A stretch of DNA of 64,000 nt. Origin: Planctomycetota bacterium. Its GTDB lineage: Bacteria > Planctomycetota > Planctomycetia > Pirellulales > PALSA-1355. The first letter of the stretch is position 1; the number at the start of each line of letters is the position of its first letter. Position numbers and translations under genes: made by a program. Positions 24,474 to 33,147 of this stretch are shown in pieces. The DNA lies in the NCBI GenBank assembly GCA_003389325.1, contig QQVE01000048.1, positions 62,001-126,000 on the forward strand, in the 5' to 3' direction. The notes beneath the pieces are model-generated. The model ran no database searches, was not told the DNA's origin, and worked only from the letters and a program-made list of their open reading frames with translations.

Positions 24474-27263
24474 TTACCCGGTGTTCTTGAGGCCGGCGGC
24501 GATGCCGTTGATGGTGATGTACAGCGTTTGCAATGCGTCGGCCGCCTGTTGGTCGTCCAGGTTTTCTTCGCGCAACTCGCGGAGCAGTCGCACCTGAATG
24601 AAGTTCAAGGGATCCACGTAGGGGTTGCGCAGGCGAATCGAACGCTGCAGCACCGAGTCGTTGTCCAGCAGCCCCTGCTGGCCGGCCACGCGGGTCACCC
24701 ACAGCACCGTCTCGTCGAAGGCCGATCGAATCGCGGTATACACGCGCTCGCGAACCGCTTCGTCCTTGACCAATCCGGCATAGAGTCGGGCGATGCCCAT
24801 GTCGGACTTGCCCAGCGCCAGTTGCAGGTTGTCGATCATCGTGCTGAAGAACGGCCAATGCCGATACATCTCGCGCAGCAGTGCCAGCCGCTGGTCGCGC
24901 TGGTTGCCCCCAGTGAAGGCCGCCAGCGCCTGGCCCACGCCGAACCAGGCCGGCAGATTGTGCCGGCTTTGCATCCAGCTAAAGCCCCAGGGAATCGCCC
25001 GCAGGCCGGCAAACACGTCCCCCCCGGTGCGTCGGGCCGGACGCGAGCCGATGCGCATGCCGCTGAGCTCGTTGATCGGCGTGGCTTCCTGCCAGTACTC
25101 GAGCACCTCGGGCGTGTCGTAAACGAACGTGCGGTAGGCCTCGAAAGCGGTGGCGGCCAGTTCATCCATCGCGGCCCTCCACGCCGGCTTCGGCGTCGCG
25201 TCACGCTTATGATTGGGCGAAGAGGCCACCAGCACGGCACTGACCAGTTGCTCCAGGTGCCTTTCGGCAATCTCTGGATGGAAGTACAAATCGCTGATCA
25301 CCTCTCCCTGTTCCGTAATGCGAATCCGTCCCTCGACGGATCCCGGCGGCTGGGCCAGGATCGCCCGGTTGGCCGGCCCGCCGCCGCGTGCGGTCGTGCC
25401 GCCGCGGCCGTGAAACAGCGTCAGCCCTACCTGGTGCTGGCGACAACACTCGGCCAGCCGGTCCTGCGCTTGATACAGTTCCCACGTGGCCGTGAGATAG
25501 CCGGCGTCCTTGTTGCTGTCGGAATAGCCGATCATCACGATCTGCTCGTTGCTCTGCGCGGCCAGGTGCGCCCGATAGCTGGGGTGCGCGAACAGCTCTT
25601 CCATGATCCGCGGTGCATTGACCAGATCCTGCCGCGTTTCGAACAACGGCACGATGGCCGGCAACGATCGCGCCCCACCCAGGGTCAGCCCATGCCACTT
25701 GGCCACCAACAGCACGGCCAGCACATCGTCGACGTGCTGCGTCATGCTGATGATGTAGGGACCAATCACCTCGGAGCCATACAACTCCACGGCGCGGCCG
25801 ATCACGTGGAACAACCGCAGCATCTCGGCCGTCGCCTCCGAATAGTCGTCGGCCTGCCCGAGATCGGCGGCATCCGCGGCAAGCTGCGCCGTTAGCAAAG
25901 CCGTCCGATCGGGACGCGACATCTCCAGATAGTCGGCCGCGACGCCGAGCTTGCTGAAGATTTCGGCCAGCGCCGCGTGATGCGCTCCGCTGATCTGGCG
26001 AAAATCCAACCGCGCCATGTTCACGCCGAACACGTTGGCTTGAGTCAGCGTGTCCTTCAACTCCGACTCGGCGATTTGATCGGTCTCGCCGTTGCGCAAG
26101 CTGCGGTCGATCCACTCCAGCGGTCGCAACAAGTCGGCCGCCGTGCGAATCGGGGCCATCGGCGCGTCGTTGCCTTCCAGCAGCCGCGACTTCACCGGGT
26201 CGCGGTTCGTGTCGTCCAAGTCGGCCTTGAGCGCGGCGGCCAGCAGGCGGTAGGGCTCCTGCGGATACTGCTCGGCCAGGAATCGAACGTGCCGCGAAAA
26301 GTCGGCCGCTTCCTCCTCCAGCAAGCCCATCAACCCGGGATGCGGCACGTGAAGTTGTTCGGACAGACTCAGCGAGCGGTCCAAGCTGCGGGCGTTTTCC
26401 GCGTGCTTCGACAAGGCCAGGCCGCGATGCAAGCGAATCGTCTCGGCCGTGACAAAGGCCGTCACGTTGGGATTGCCGTCGCGATCGCCCCCGATCCAAC
26501 TTCCGAACGTCAGGAACCGATGGGGCAGCTTGACGCTCGGATAATACTCGGCCAGCGCCTCCTCCATCGCCCGATACACGCGCGGGACGACGTCCCAAAT
26601 CGAGGTCTCGAAGTAGTACAGGCCCGTTTTCACCTCGTCGGTCACCAGCGGCCGGGCGACCCGGCTCTGCGACGTCAGCCACAGGATCGTGATCTCGGCC
26701 AACAAATGTTGGCGACACCGGGACTCTTCGATGGGAAGCAGCTTGCGGGAGTGGATCTGCTCCAAAAACCGGTTGATGCGTCGCAACTTCGAGATCAGCG
26801 TGCGCCGCTTGGCTTCGGTGGGGTGAGCCGTGAACACCGGTTCGATCTGCAGACGGCCGACGATCTGCTGCATCTCGAACTCATCGATGCCCGACTGCCA
26901 CAGGTTGCCCACCACGGCGCGGATCGACTCATCCAGCGGTCGCGGCGATTCCTTCCGCACGCGCGCCCGCATCCTGCGGACGCGATGCTGATCCTCGGCG
27001 ACGTTGATCAACTGAAAGTAGAGGGTGAACGCCCGACTCACGGCCTGCATGTCTTGCGGCGAGAGCGAGTCGACCAGTTCGGTGATCTTGGCGGTCACTT
27101 CGGCCGCGGAATCCTTATCGCCGCGGCGCACCTTGGAGAGCGCCCGAAACCGCTCCTCGAGGTCATACACGTCGACCCCCGCCTGCCGGCGAATGACCTT
27201 GCCGAGCAGATCCCCCAGCAAGTGGATATCGGACGAAAGCGTAGTAGGCGTCGATCGGTGCAT
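24474..27263 (-). CDS. ppc: Phosphoenolpyruvate carboxylase
   Basis: Makes oxaloacetate from PEP and bicarbonate to refill the TCA cycle. 929 residues, within the usual 880-970. The catalytic His147 is in VFTAHPTEAKRRTL. The second motif is IGYSDSNKDAGYL (normally GYSDSGKDAG), then LFHGRGGTTARGGGPANRAI, the mobile GRGGxxxRGG loop. The C-terminus ends GIAAGLKNTG, matching the invariant C-terminal peptide that inserts at the active site. It is a single gene with 200 bases of apparently empty DNA upstream. Confidence 0.97.
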   Translation of the reverse strand: MHRSTPTTLSSDIHLLGDLLGKVIRRQAGVDVYDLEERFRALSKVRRGDKDSAAEVTAKITELVDSLSPQDMQAVSRAFTLYFQLINVAEDQHRVRRMRARVRKESPRPLDESIRAVVGNLWQSGIDEFEMQQIVGRLQIEPVFTAHPTEAKRRTLISKLRRINRFLEQIHSRKLLPIEESRCRQHLLAEITILWLTSQSRVARPLVTDEVKTGLYYFETSIWDVVPRVYRAMEEALAEYYPSVKLPHRFLTFGSWIGGDRDGNPNVTAFVTAETIRLHRGLALSKHAENARSLDRSLSLSEQLHVPHPGLMGLLEEEAADFSRHVRFLAEQYPQEPYRLLAAALKADLDDTNRDPVKSRLLEGNDAPMAPIRTAADLLRPLEWIDRSLRNGETDQIAESELKDTLTQANVFGVNMARLDFRQISGAHHAALAEIFSKLGVAADYLEMSRPDRTALLTAQLAADAADLGQADDYSEATAEMLRLFHVIGRAVELYGSEVIGPYIISMTQHVDDVLAVLLVAKWHGLTLGGARSLPAIVPLFETRQDLVNAPRIMEELFAHPSYRAHLAAQSNEQIVMIGYSDSNKDAGYLTATWELYQAQDRLAECCRQHQVGLTLFHGRGGTTARGGGPANRAILAQPPGSVEGRIRITEQGEVISDLYFHPEIAERHLEQLVSAVLVASSPNHKRDATPKPAWRAAMDELAATAFEAYRTFVYDTPEVLEYWQEATPINELSGMRIGSRPARRTGGDVFAGLRAIPWGFSWMQSRHNLPAWFGVGQALAAFTGGNQRDQRLALLREMYRHWPFFSTMIDNLQLALGKSDMGIARLYAGLVKDEAVRERVYTAIRSAFDETVLWVTRVAGQQGLLDNDSVLQRSIRLRNPYVDPLNFIQVRLLRELREENLDDQQAADALQTLYITINGIAAGLKNTG

Positions 27264-27467
27264 GGCGAGCGATGGTCACGTAGAAAGCAGGAATCGTGCG
27301 CAACGACCCGCCTATTGGGCCCTTTTTAGCCGAAAACTAGGTTCTGTGGAATCGGGTGCAGGATGGGATGAGTAGGTCTTGAAGGGGATGTTCGAGCCGC
27401 TCGGCTCGACTGGCCGAGCAGGCCGAATCAGCCATGGGCGACAATAGCTCCTGCCGCCGCATCCACA

Positions 27468-29981
27468 CTAAGAGTCCTCGGTAGCAACGCTCTCAAATGT
27501 CGCCTGAAAGTCTTCCTCGCTGAGCGTCGTGTCGAATAATCCTCGTTCCATTCGCTCGTGGCGACTGAGGCCCATATACCGAAGGCTCGCGTCCTCGTAG
27601 CGGCGGAACTTCCACACGGCGTCGTTCATCAGCGCGCTGTTGAATACTCCCAGGCTGACTAATCGCTCAAAGTCCGCCGTGGTTAGTCCTGTCACTTTCT
27701 GGAACAATTTGGGCTCGATCTTCGTGATTACGTCCTTGAGCGTTCGCTCACGATAGTCCGTCAGGTACATGAAGACAGGAATCCGTGCGGCAAACTTGAT
27801 AAGCTTCTCCTGTACTTGCTTGCGCAATGACTTCCGTTCTTTTTCGGCCACGGACAGCTCTTTCTTCTCTTTGGACGACAGTTCCCCGCCATCGCCCACC
27901 TTCTTTTTTGTGTCCTTGATCTGTTCCGACCGATTGATGATCGTTTCCAGTTCAGCGTTGAGGTTGCGAAAGCCCTCGATAGCCATTAATGACTTCATCG
28001 CAGCTTCGTCATTCATGAGGCGAGTCAGCGTCGAGTCATCCACATTGACTAGCAGCACACTTTCCCATCGTTTGGCGAGTAACGTCGCGCTGGTGCCCGC
28101 CGTGGCCATATCCAGAATGGCTTCGGCATCAAGTTGTCGCATGGCGCTGCCGTTATAAGCGAGCACAGGCAGGAATCCCACTAGCTCCGCAACCCGTTCT
28201 TCAGGTGTCGTATCATCGGTCGCCAGTCGCGAACCGTAATCGGCGATCTGCCGCAGCGCGCGATTGGGGGCGAAGTCAAAGACATAACACTCGGGTTTTA
28301 CAATGATCTCTCCACCGTTTTCGTCGGACACGGTCCACGGCGACTGAACTCGAAACGCGCTCTGAAAGTACGTCTCCGGGCTGCTGCACTTACGCAGCAT
28401 CAGCATCCCTGCCCACGGCCGGACTGTCACACCTGTCGTCAGCTTGCCGCACGACAGCGTGATGCTGCGACTCGATAGCGGCTCGTCCATCGCGTCTAAC
28501 ACGGGAGGCAACGCTTCGGCCCCAATCCCCGCTCTAGGCCCGGCAGCAACGACCACACAAAAATCGTGATAGAACAGGTTTTGGTTCGCCTTCAGCAGGT
28601 TGGCCATCGCGTGGCAACTGGCGACGTTTGGCAGGAACCAAAACGTGTGGTTCAAGACGCCCATCAGTCGCGCATCACTAAACGGTAGTGGTGGCTTGTC
28701 CTTACCTAGTTTGAGATCGTCGATTGTCACGCCCTTATACGCTCCGCGGATTAAGTCCAGCCACTTCTGCACCTCATCCTCATGTACAAATCGGGCCTCG
28801 TTGTCCTCACCTTCAGCACGAAAAAATTCGTTCAGATCGAACTCGTTAAATTCGCCCTGTTCTGCCACTTTACGAATCTCATCCGGCAGCGTGTAGGTCA
28901 TCAGCACCAATCGTGGCAACTGCGCATACAGGTTTGGCCCAGGGCCGTTCCAATCGCGTTTTGCCCGCTGCTCGTCGCTGTAGGTCCAGTTGTAAATCTG
29001 CTCTTCGATGAATTCGCCCGACGCCAGTGCCCTGAACGGTGTGCCCGACAGATACAGGTAGTGCTTCGTCTCGATCGGCAGGATGCTCTCATCGAACGCC
29101 TGCTCGTCTTTGCTGATCTCTCCCGCCACCTCGCCTTCGTCTTCCTCGTCCGCCCCAAAAAGCCCCTTGGCGTTCTCGCGCCACGCTCCGAAGTGGTACT
29201 CATCAAGGATCACACAGTCCCACTCGGTCAAGTGCACCCATTCGTTCTTCGCCTTGATCGCTCCCGTGCGATCTCGCTGTAGGTAGTCCTGAAAGCTGCC
29301 GAAACAGACAATCGGGCCGTTCGGATCGGCGTGCTCATAGGTTAGCTCGCTGGTGCGGCTGATAAACTGCCAGCCTTCAAAGTCAATATGTCGCTGCAAA
29401 TCTTCCGCCCAGGCATGCACCACGGCAGGCTTAAAGGTGAGCACCAGCACTCTTTGCCAACCCATGCGTTTGGCGAGTTGATAGGCGGCAAAGGTTTTCC
29501 CAAACCGCATCTTGGCGTTCCAGAGAAAATGCGGCGTGTGCCTCTGCTGCTCGGTCGCCGCCCGTGCGAAGTACTCCACTGTCCGCTCGACCGCTTCCGC
29601 CTGCTCGGGGCGCATGCCAAAGCTCAGCGTGCGATCCTCTATGTTCGCTCTGCGCTCGCGGACCGCGAGAACCGCCGCCTGGACATCCGTCAGCGCGCAT
29701 TCAAACCATTCGTTGGTCGTGTTCTTGATGCCGCGGGCGATCAAGTGTCGGTGAACCTCGCGGTCGGTGAACGTGGTTCCATCTGCCCGCATTGCCGGCT
29801 CAATTAAGACGACATCGTACGGGCTCATGCCGGCTGGAAACTGCTCAGCGATCCGCGCCGCCGCGTTCCGCTCGGTGTAGCCGACCTTCAGTAATCCGGC
29901 GTGATCGGGGTGCGTGCTGGCGTAGGCGTAGATTGTCGGTATTGCAGAGGGACGTTGGGGAAAGAAGCGGTCCATTGGCAT
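27468..29981 (-). CDS. GIY-YIG nuclease fused to SF2 helicase (restriction-type)
   Basis: 837 residues. The N-terminal ~110 residues look like a GIY-YIG/T5orf172 nuclease: PTIYAYAS at 15-22, LLKVGYTERNAAARIAEQF at 30-48 and EVHRHLI at 75-81. A superfamily-2 helicase follows: WNAKMRFGKT with GKT at 161-163, and the Walker B box CVILDEYHFG at 257-265 (DEYH). The C-terminal third is helical and charged. Such proteins pair with Eco57I-like adenine methylases in restriction-type loci; the gene upstream is the remains of one. The reading frame here is intact. Lower GC than the housekeeping regions suggests transfer. The four-base gap to the methylase remnant points to one former operon. Confidence 0.78.
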   Translation of the reverse strand: MPMDRFFPQRPSAIPTIYAYASTHPDHAGLLKVGYTERNAAARIAEQFPAGMSPYDVVLIEPAMRADGTTFTDREVHRHLIARGIKNTTNEWFECALTDVQAAVLAVRERRANIEDRTLSFGMRPEQAEAVERTVEYFARAATEQQRHTPHFLWNAKMRFGKTFAAYQLAKRMGWQRVLVLTFKPAVVHAWAEDLQRHIDFEGWQFISRTSELTYEHADPNGPIVCFGSFQDYLQRDRTGAIKAKNEWVHLTEWDCVILDEYHFGAWRENAKGLFGADEEDEGEVAGEISKDEQAFDESILPIETKHYLYLSGTPFRALASGEFIEEQIYNWTYSDEQRAKRDWNGPGPNLYAQLPRLVLMTYTLPDEIRKVAEQGEFNEFDLNEFFRAEGEDNEARFVHEDEVQKWLDLIRGAYKGVTIDDLKLGKDKPPLPFSDARLMGVLNHTFWFLPNVASCHAMANLLKANQNLFYHDFCVVVAAGPRAGIGAEALPPVLDAMDEPLSSRSITLSCGKLTTGVTVRPWAGMLMLRKCSSPETYFQSAFRVQSPWTVSDENGGEIIVKPECYVFDFAPNRALRQIADYGSRLATDDTTPEERVAELVGFLPVLAYNGSAMRQLDAEAILDMATAGTSATLLAKRWESVLLVNVDDSTLTRLMNDEAAMKSLMAIEGFRNLNAELETIINRSEQIKDTKKKVGDGGELSSKEKKELSVAEKERKSLRKQVQEKLIKFAARIPVFMYLTDYRERTLKDVITKIEPKLFQKVTGLTTADFERLVSLGVFNSALMNDAVWKFRRYEDASLRYMGLSRHERMERGLFDTTLSEEDFQATFESVATEDS

Positions 29982-29984
29982 TTA

Positions 29985-30731
29985 TCAGCCCTCTGACTCC
30001 TCGTCGTCGATCTCGGGGATCACTTCGGCCAGCGCATTGTCGGACAAATCCATTGGTCGGACGATCTTTTCGATGAAAGCGATCTCTTTTTCAGAAAGTC
30101 CATACTTCTTGTAGAGTTCGCCGTCCGTCCATTGTCGGTTCCATTCCTGCGTCGGCACAAAGGTATAGACCTTTCGAGTGGTATGTTGGGACGATTTATG
30201 CAGCAGTACGAGGAACCGCGTCAGTCGGCAGGCGAGGTATGTTAGGACACTCTTTGCCTCATCTTCGGTCTCGAAAGGCCCAATGTACATGTAAGTCCAA
30301 GACGAAATACTTCCGGGCTCACCGACGAATGGCGTGCTAATGATCCGGTGAGGGTACGTATCTCGGTTGCCGGTACCGGGCGCGGCCGCACCGATGAAAA
30401 CCTTCCACTTATCGAAGGATGACTGTTCCTTCAAGATTTCCGACCTACCGACGTACCCGATCCCACCATTTCTATAAACCTTGAGGTCATTTTCCGATCT
30501 GGTTGTTCTGCCTCTAAAGCCAGTATTGAGACCATAGGCCCCGATTGAACTGACAAGGTTTGTGAACTTTCGGTCCTCAGGAAGCTCCAATGAGTTGCCG
30601 CGACTGTTTTCAATTGCAGCTACCTTCTTAAGAATTGACAGCCCCTCATTGAAGCGTATGAAAACGTCGATGCCCTTTTCGCGAAGATCTCGCGTCGCGA
30701 CGGACGTAGGCCACCCTGCGAAATGAGTTGC
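29985..30731 (-). pseudogene. 3' remnant of an Eco57I-like DNA methyltransferase gene, cut by an insertion sequence
   Basis: The frame runs without interruption from the IS boundary to a stop four bases before the helicase gene, giving about 248 residues, beginning ATHFAGWPTSVATRDLREKG. The part after GFRGR resembles the C-terminal region of Eco57I-type adenine methylases: GGIGYVGRSEI, EPGSISSWTYMYIGPF, LTRFLVLLHKSSQHTTRKVYTFVPTQEW, WTDGELYKKYGLSEKEIAFIEKIVRPMD. The catalytic NPPY half is absent; the frame is interrupted by the insertion sequence and nothing resembling the missing 5' part lies on its other side. Internal starts (TTG at 30590) could yield a fragment, but no methylation activity is expected. 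Confidence 0.78.
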
Positions 30732-30750
30732 GACAGGCTGTGTTGAAAAC
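30732..30750. repeat. Left terminal inverted repeat of the insertion sequence
   Basis: GACAGGCTGTGTTGAAAAC; matches the right end in 18 of 19 positions when reverse-complemented. Confidence 0.88.
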
Positions 30751-30783
30751 TCCTCTGCTGGCTTAGGCTGCTAGCTTGGTTGG

Positions 30784-31764
30784 GTGCGTAATGCCTTTGT
30801 GGCACGTACCAGTAAATCTCCGTTGCGGGTGTTGCGGATTGCTCACCGGCTGGCTCGCAAGGTGATGCCGCCGTACAGTCACCCGTGCAGTCCCAAGGTC
30901 TATACTCAGCACCAGTTGTTCGCCTGCCTGGTGCTCAAAGAGTTCTTGCGACTCGATTACCGTGGCACGGAGGAGCTCCTCAAGGAGAGCGACTCGTTCC
31001 GCGCCGCCATTGATTTGCGCGTCTCGCCGGATCACTCGACGCTGCAGAAAGCGTCGAAGCGGTTGCTCAAGCTGCCCCTCTGCAATCGCCTGTTGGACGC
31101 AACCATCCAACACGCCAAAAAGACGCCGCTGTTGCGCTCTCCTGTCAAGCTGGCCGCCATTGACGCCAGCGGCTTCGAGCCTCATCGGGCCAGCAACTAC
31201 TTCGTGCGCCGTCGGGCCGGCAGCGGCAAAAACGCGGGAATCTGGCGGACGATCAGCTACCGCAGATTTCCCAAGCTGGGCCTGGTATGCGATTGCTCCT
31301 CGCATTTCATCCTGGCGGCGGTGCCGCATCGCGGCCCGAGTCCCGACTTCGATCACTGGTCCAAAGCAATGGACCAGGCACGCAGTCGCGTCAGAATCAA
31401 GACCCTGCTGGCCGACGCCGGGTATGACGCGGAGTGGATTCACATGGCCGCGCGAATTGTGTTCGACTCGCGCACACTGATCCCGCCCAAGCACGGGCGA
31501 CCCACCAAAAAGCTGCCGCGACAATACTTCCGCCGTCGCATGGCCCGCATCTTTCAGCACAAGCGAAAACGCCGCCCCTATCGTCAGCGCGCCCAGGTCG
31601 AAACCGTCTTCAGCCAGGTCAAACGACGCCTCGACTCGTCGGTCAACGCCCACTCCTACTGGAGCCAGTGCCGCGCGTTGATGCTCAAGGCGCTCACTCA
31701 CAATATCATGCTCCTCAGGCGAAAGCAGGTTTTCAACAGAGCCTGTCAGGAACCTTTTTCTTGA
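30784..31764 (+). CDS. IS5/IS4-type DDE transposase
   Basis: 326 residues from a GTG; an ATG at 30865 is the alternative start. Catalytic triad: Asp127 in AIDASGF, Asp211 in LLADAGYD, and Glu273 in QVETVFSQVKRRL, the Y-(2)-R-(3)-E-(6)-K-like signature. An N-terminal helical region (VYTQHQLFACLVLKEFLRLDYRG) binds the ends. The last ~9 residues are encoded through and beyond the right terminal repeat. The frame is complete, so transposition may still be possible. The family call is by motif only. Confidence 0.88.
   Translation: MRNAFVARTSKSPLRVLRIAHRLARKVMPPYSHPCSPKVYTQHQLFACLVLKEFLRLDYRGTEELLKESDSFRAAIDLRVSPDHSTLQKASKRLLKLPLCNRLLDATIQHAKKTPLLRSPVKLAAIDASGFEPHRASNYFVRRRAGSGKNAGIWRTISYRRFPKLGLVCDCSSHFILAAVPHRGPSPDFDHWSKAMDQARSRVRIKTLLADAGYDAEWIHMAARIVFDSRTLIPPKHGRPTKKLPRQYFRRRMARIFQHKRKRRPYRQRAQVETVFSQVKRRLDSSVNAHSYWSQCRALMLKALTHNIMLLRRKQVFNRACQEPFS
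31729..31747. repeat. Right terminal inverted repeat of the insertion sequence
   Basis: GTTTTCAACAGAGCCTGTC, the inverted partner of the left end with one mismatch. It lies within the last codons of the transposase. Confidence 0.88.
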
Positions 31765-31809
31765 CGTCGGGCGTCTGGACCAGTACGCTGGCCAGGCATG
31801 GGAAGACCG
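31745..31809 (+). repeat. Truncated 5' copy of the RAYT unit (direct repeat A)
   Basis: 65 bases identical at 63 positions to 31823-31887, the 5' end of the intact RAYT unit, including the ATGGGAAGACCG start. It then jumps to the left repeat of the next unit, so it is an internally deleted or abandoned neighbouring copy. Confidence 0.85.
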
Positions 31810-31815
31810 AGTGAT

Positions 31816-32567
31816 AAAAGGTGTCAGGAACCTTTTCCTTGACGTCGGGCGTCTCGACCAGTACGCTGGCCAGGCATGGGAAGACCGCAGCGGGCCGCGC
31901 GTGGGGGCTATGTCTATCATGTGCTCAACCGCGCCAACGCGCGGATGACCATCTTCGATGACGAGGCCGACTATGAAGCCTTCGAGAAGGTCCTCGCGGA
32001 AGCCGTCGAACGGACCGAAACGCGGCTGTTGGCCTACTGTCTGATGCCCAACCACTGGCATCTCGTCGTCTGGCCGCGAAAGGACGGCGAGCTGTCGCAG
32101 TTCGTCGGTTGGTTGACGCTCACCCACACGCAGCGGTGGCACGCCTTTCGCCAATCGATCGGCTCGGGCCACGTCTATCAGGGGCGGTTCAAGTCGTTTC
32201 CCGTCCAGGACGACGAGCATTTTCTCGCGGTGGCCCGCTATGTCGAGCGCAACCCGTTGCGGGCCGGGCTTGTCCGGAGGGCCGAACAGTGGCGCTTTGG
32301 CAGCCTGTACCGTTGGCTGCGCGGCGCGGCGGCCGACAAGTCGTTGCTGGCCACCTGGCCGGTCCCGCGCAAGCCGCGCTGGCTGGCCCATGTCAACGCG
32401 GCGCAGAGCGAGGCGGAGCTACAGGCGTTGCAGCGCAGTCTACAACGTGGCAACCCCTTCGGGGGAGAGGCCTGGAGCGCTCGCGCCGTACGCCAACTCG
32501 GCCTCGAATCCACACTCCGCCCCCGCGGCCGCCCGAAGAAGCAAAGAAAAGGTTCCTGACACCTTTT
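31816..32567 (+). mobile_element. RAYT transposable unit with 22-bp terminal inverted repeats
   Basis: Begins with AAAAGGTGTCAGGAACC and ends with the exact reverse complement over 22 bases (31816-31837 against 32546-32567). The unit contains a single Y1 transposase gene. The repeat core AGGTGTCAGGAACCT is partly palindromic, as expected for REP-like hairpins handled by such enzymes. Confidence 0.85.
31876..32559 (+). CDS. REP-associated tyrosine transposase (Y1, RAYT)
   Basis: 227 residues. An HUH endonuclease of the TnpA-REP group: MGRPQRAARGGYVYHVLNRANARMTIF at the start, HUH motif NHWHLVVWP with His60/His62, and the catalytic Tyr122 in RYVERNPLRAGLV. It nicks single-stranded hairpins and may mobilise REP sequences. 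The last codons (KKQRKGS) and the stop lie inside the right terminal repeat. The protein is complete. The repeats flanking it differ from the dispersed AGCCCGAAGCG palindromes found elsewhere in the window, so those are probably moved by something else. Confidence 0.92.
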   Translation: MGRPQRAARGGYVYHVLNRANARMTIFDDEADYEAFEKVLAEAVERTETRLLAYCLMPNHWHLVVWPRKDGELSQFVGWLTLTHTQRWHAFRQSIGSGHVYQGRFKSFPVQDDEHFLAVARYVERNPLRAGLVRRAEQWRFGSLYRWLRGAAADKSLLATWPVPRKPRWLAHVNAAQSEAELQALQRSLQRGNPFGGEAWSARAVRQLGLESTLRPRGRPKKQRKGS

Positions 32568-32596
32568 CCGACCCAGTAGTGCGAGGAGCAGGAATC

Positions 32597-32736
32597 GTGG
32601 ATATCCGCATCTATTCCGTAGATAATGCTTCCGACACTTTACACCGGGATTTCAAGCAGGACGCGAGGCATTTGAGAAACTCCCCCCGGGTGCGTTCGCT
32701 AAGGAATTCCAGGGCTTTCTCGATTACTTACCCTAG
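32597..32736 (+). pseudogene. Possible frameshifted small gene or gene remnant
   Basis: A GTG after GAGGAG opens VDIRIYSVDNASDTLHRDFKQ; further on another frame reads GREAFEKLPPGAFAKEFQGFLDYLP and stops. Joined by one frame change they look like one short protein with a natural C-terminus. It could equally be chance or the tail of a gene cut by the RAYT unit. Ends seven bases before the next gene. Confidence 0.25.
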
Positions 32737-32742
32737 AACGGA

Positions 32743-33147
32743 ATGATGACCCACATCGGCTCTTACGGGCTCCTTCGACTAGCCAGTCCGGCCCCGGACT
32801 ACGTCGATTCCGACGAAGAGGCGTATGCACGAATCCAGATGCGAGAGAATCGAGTGTATCGAGTCGTGTCTGAGGACGGCTCGTATCTCACAGTGCAATA
32901 TGGCGAACTAGAGTTTCGCGTATGGCCAGATGCATTTCGCCCTGTTGCATCGCCTGCTTTTGACGTCGGTGACGTTGTCGCGTTCGAGAAGGGCGGCCAG
33001 GAAGTCAGCGGCGTTATCAAGGAAATCGGCTGGCATTATAAGAGGGACGAACACATTTTCCTCATAGAACGTGATGGCAGGTTGCTTAAGAAGCGTTACT
33101 GGTCGCACGACCTGCGGCGAGGAAGCGAGGTTCGGCACGATGATTGA
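32743..33147 (+). CDS. Uncharacterised protein overlapping kptA
   Basis: 134 residues (ATGATG, so one residue shorter is possible). Predicted beta-rich: YRVVSEDGSYLTVQYGELEFRVWPDAFRP, then FDVGDVVAFEKGGQEVSGVIKEIGWHYKRDEHIFLIERDGRLLKKRYW, which looks like an SH3-like barrel of a nucleic-acid or regulatory protein. I do not recognise a named family. It overlaps the 2'-phosphotransferase gene by eight bases, strong evidence for co-translation. GC is lower than average. The upstream boundary is the RAYT unit. Confidence 0.62.
   Translation: MMTHIGSYGLLRLASPAPDYVDSDEEAYARIQMRENRVYRVVSEDGSYLTVQYGELEFRVWPDAFRPVASPAFDVGDVVAFEKGGQEVSGVIKEIGWHYKRDEHIFLIERDGRLLKKRYWSHDLRRGSEVRHDD

Larger units (their letters stand above)
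30732..31747 (+). mobile_element. Insertion sequence, 1016 bp, IS5/IS4-like DDE transposase
   Basis: Bounded by inverted ends GACAGGCTGTGTTGAAAAC and the reverse complement of GACAGGCTCTGTTGAAAAC (18 of 19 match). One transposase gene fills it. No flanking target duplication is visible (left flank GAGTTGC, right flank AGGAACC), which suggests rearrangement after insertion. The right end runs directly into a copy of the RAYT-unit repeat. Confidence 0.85.

Noticed and set aside
29985..30590. Methylase remnant as an independent gene starting at TTG 30590
   Set aside because: The same frame is open further upstream to the IS boundary with matching protein sequence, so it is a truncated gene.
30763..32391. 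542-codon minus-strand frame across the IS and RAYT genes
   Set aside because: Spans two unrelated mobile genes on the other strand and has no domain; a shadow created by high GC.
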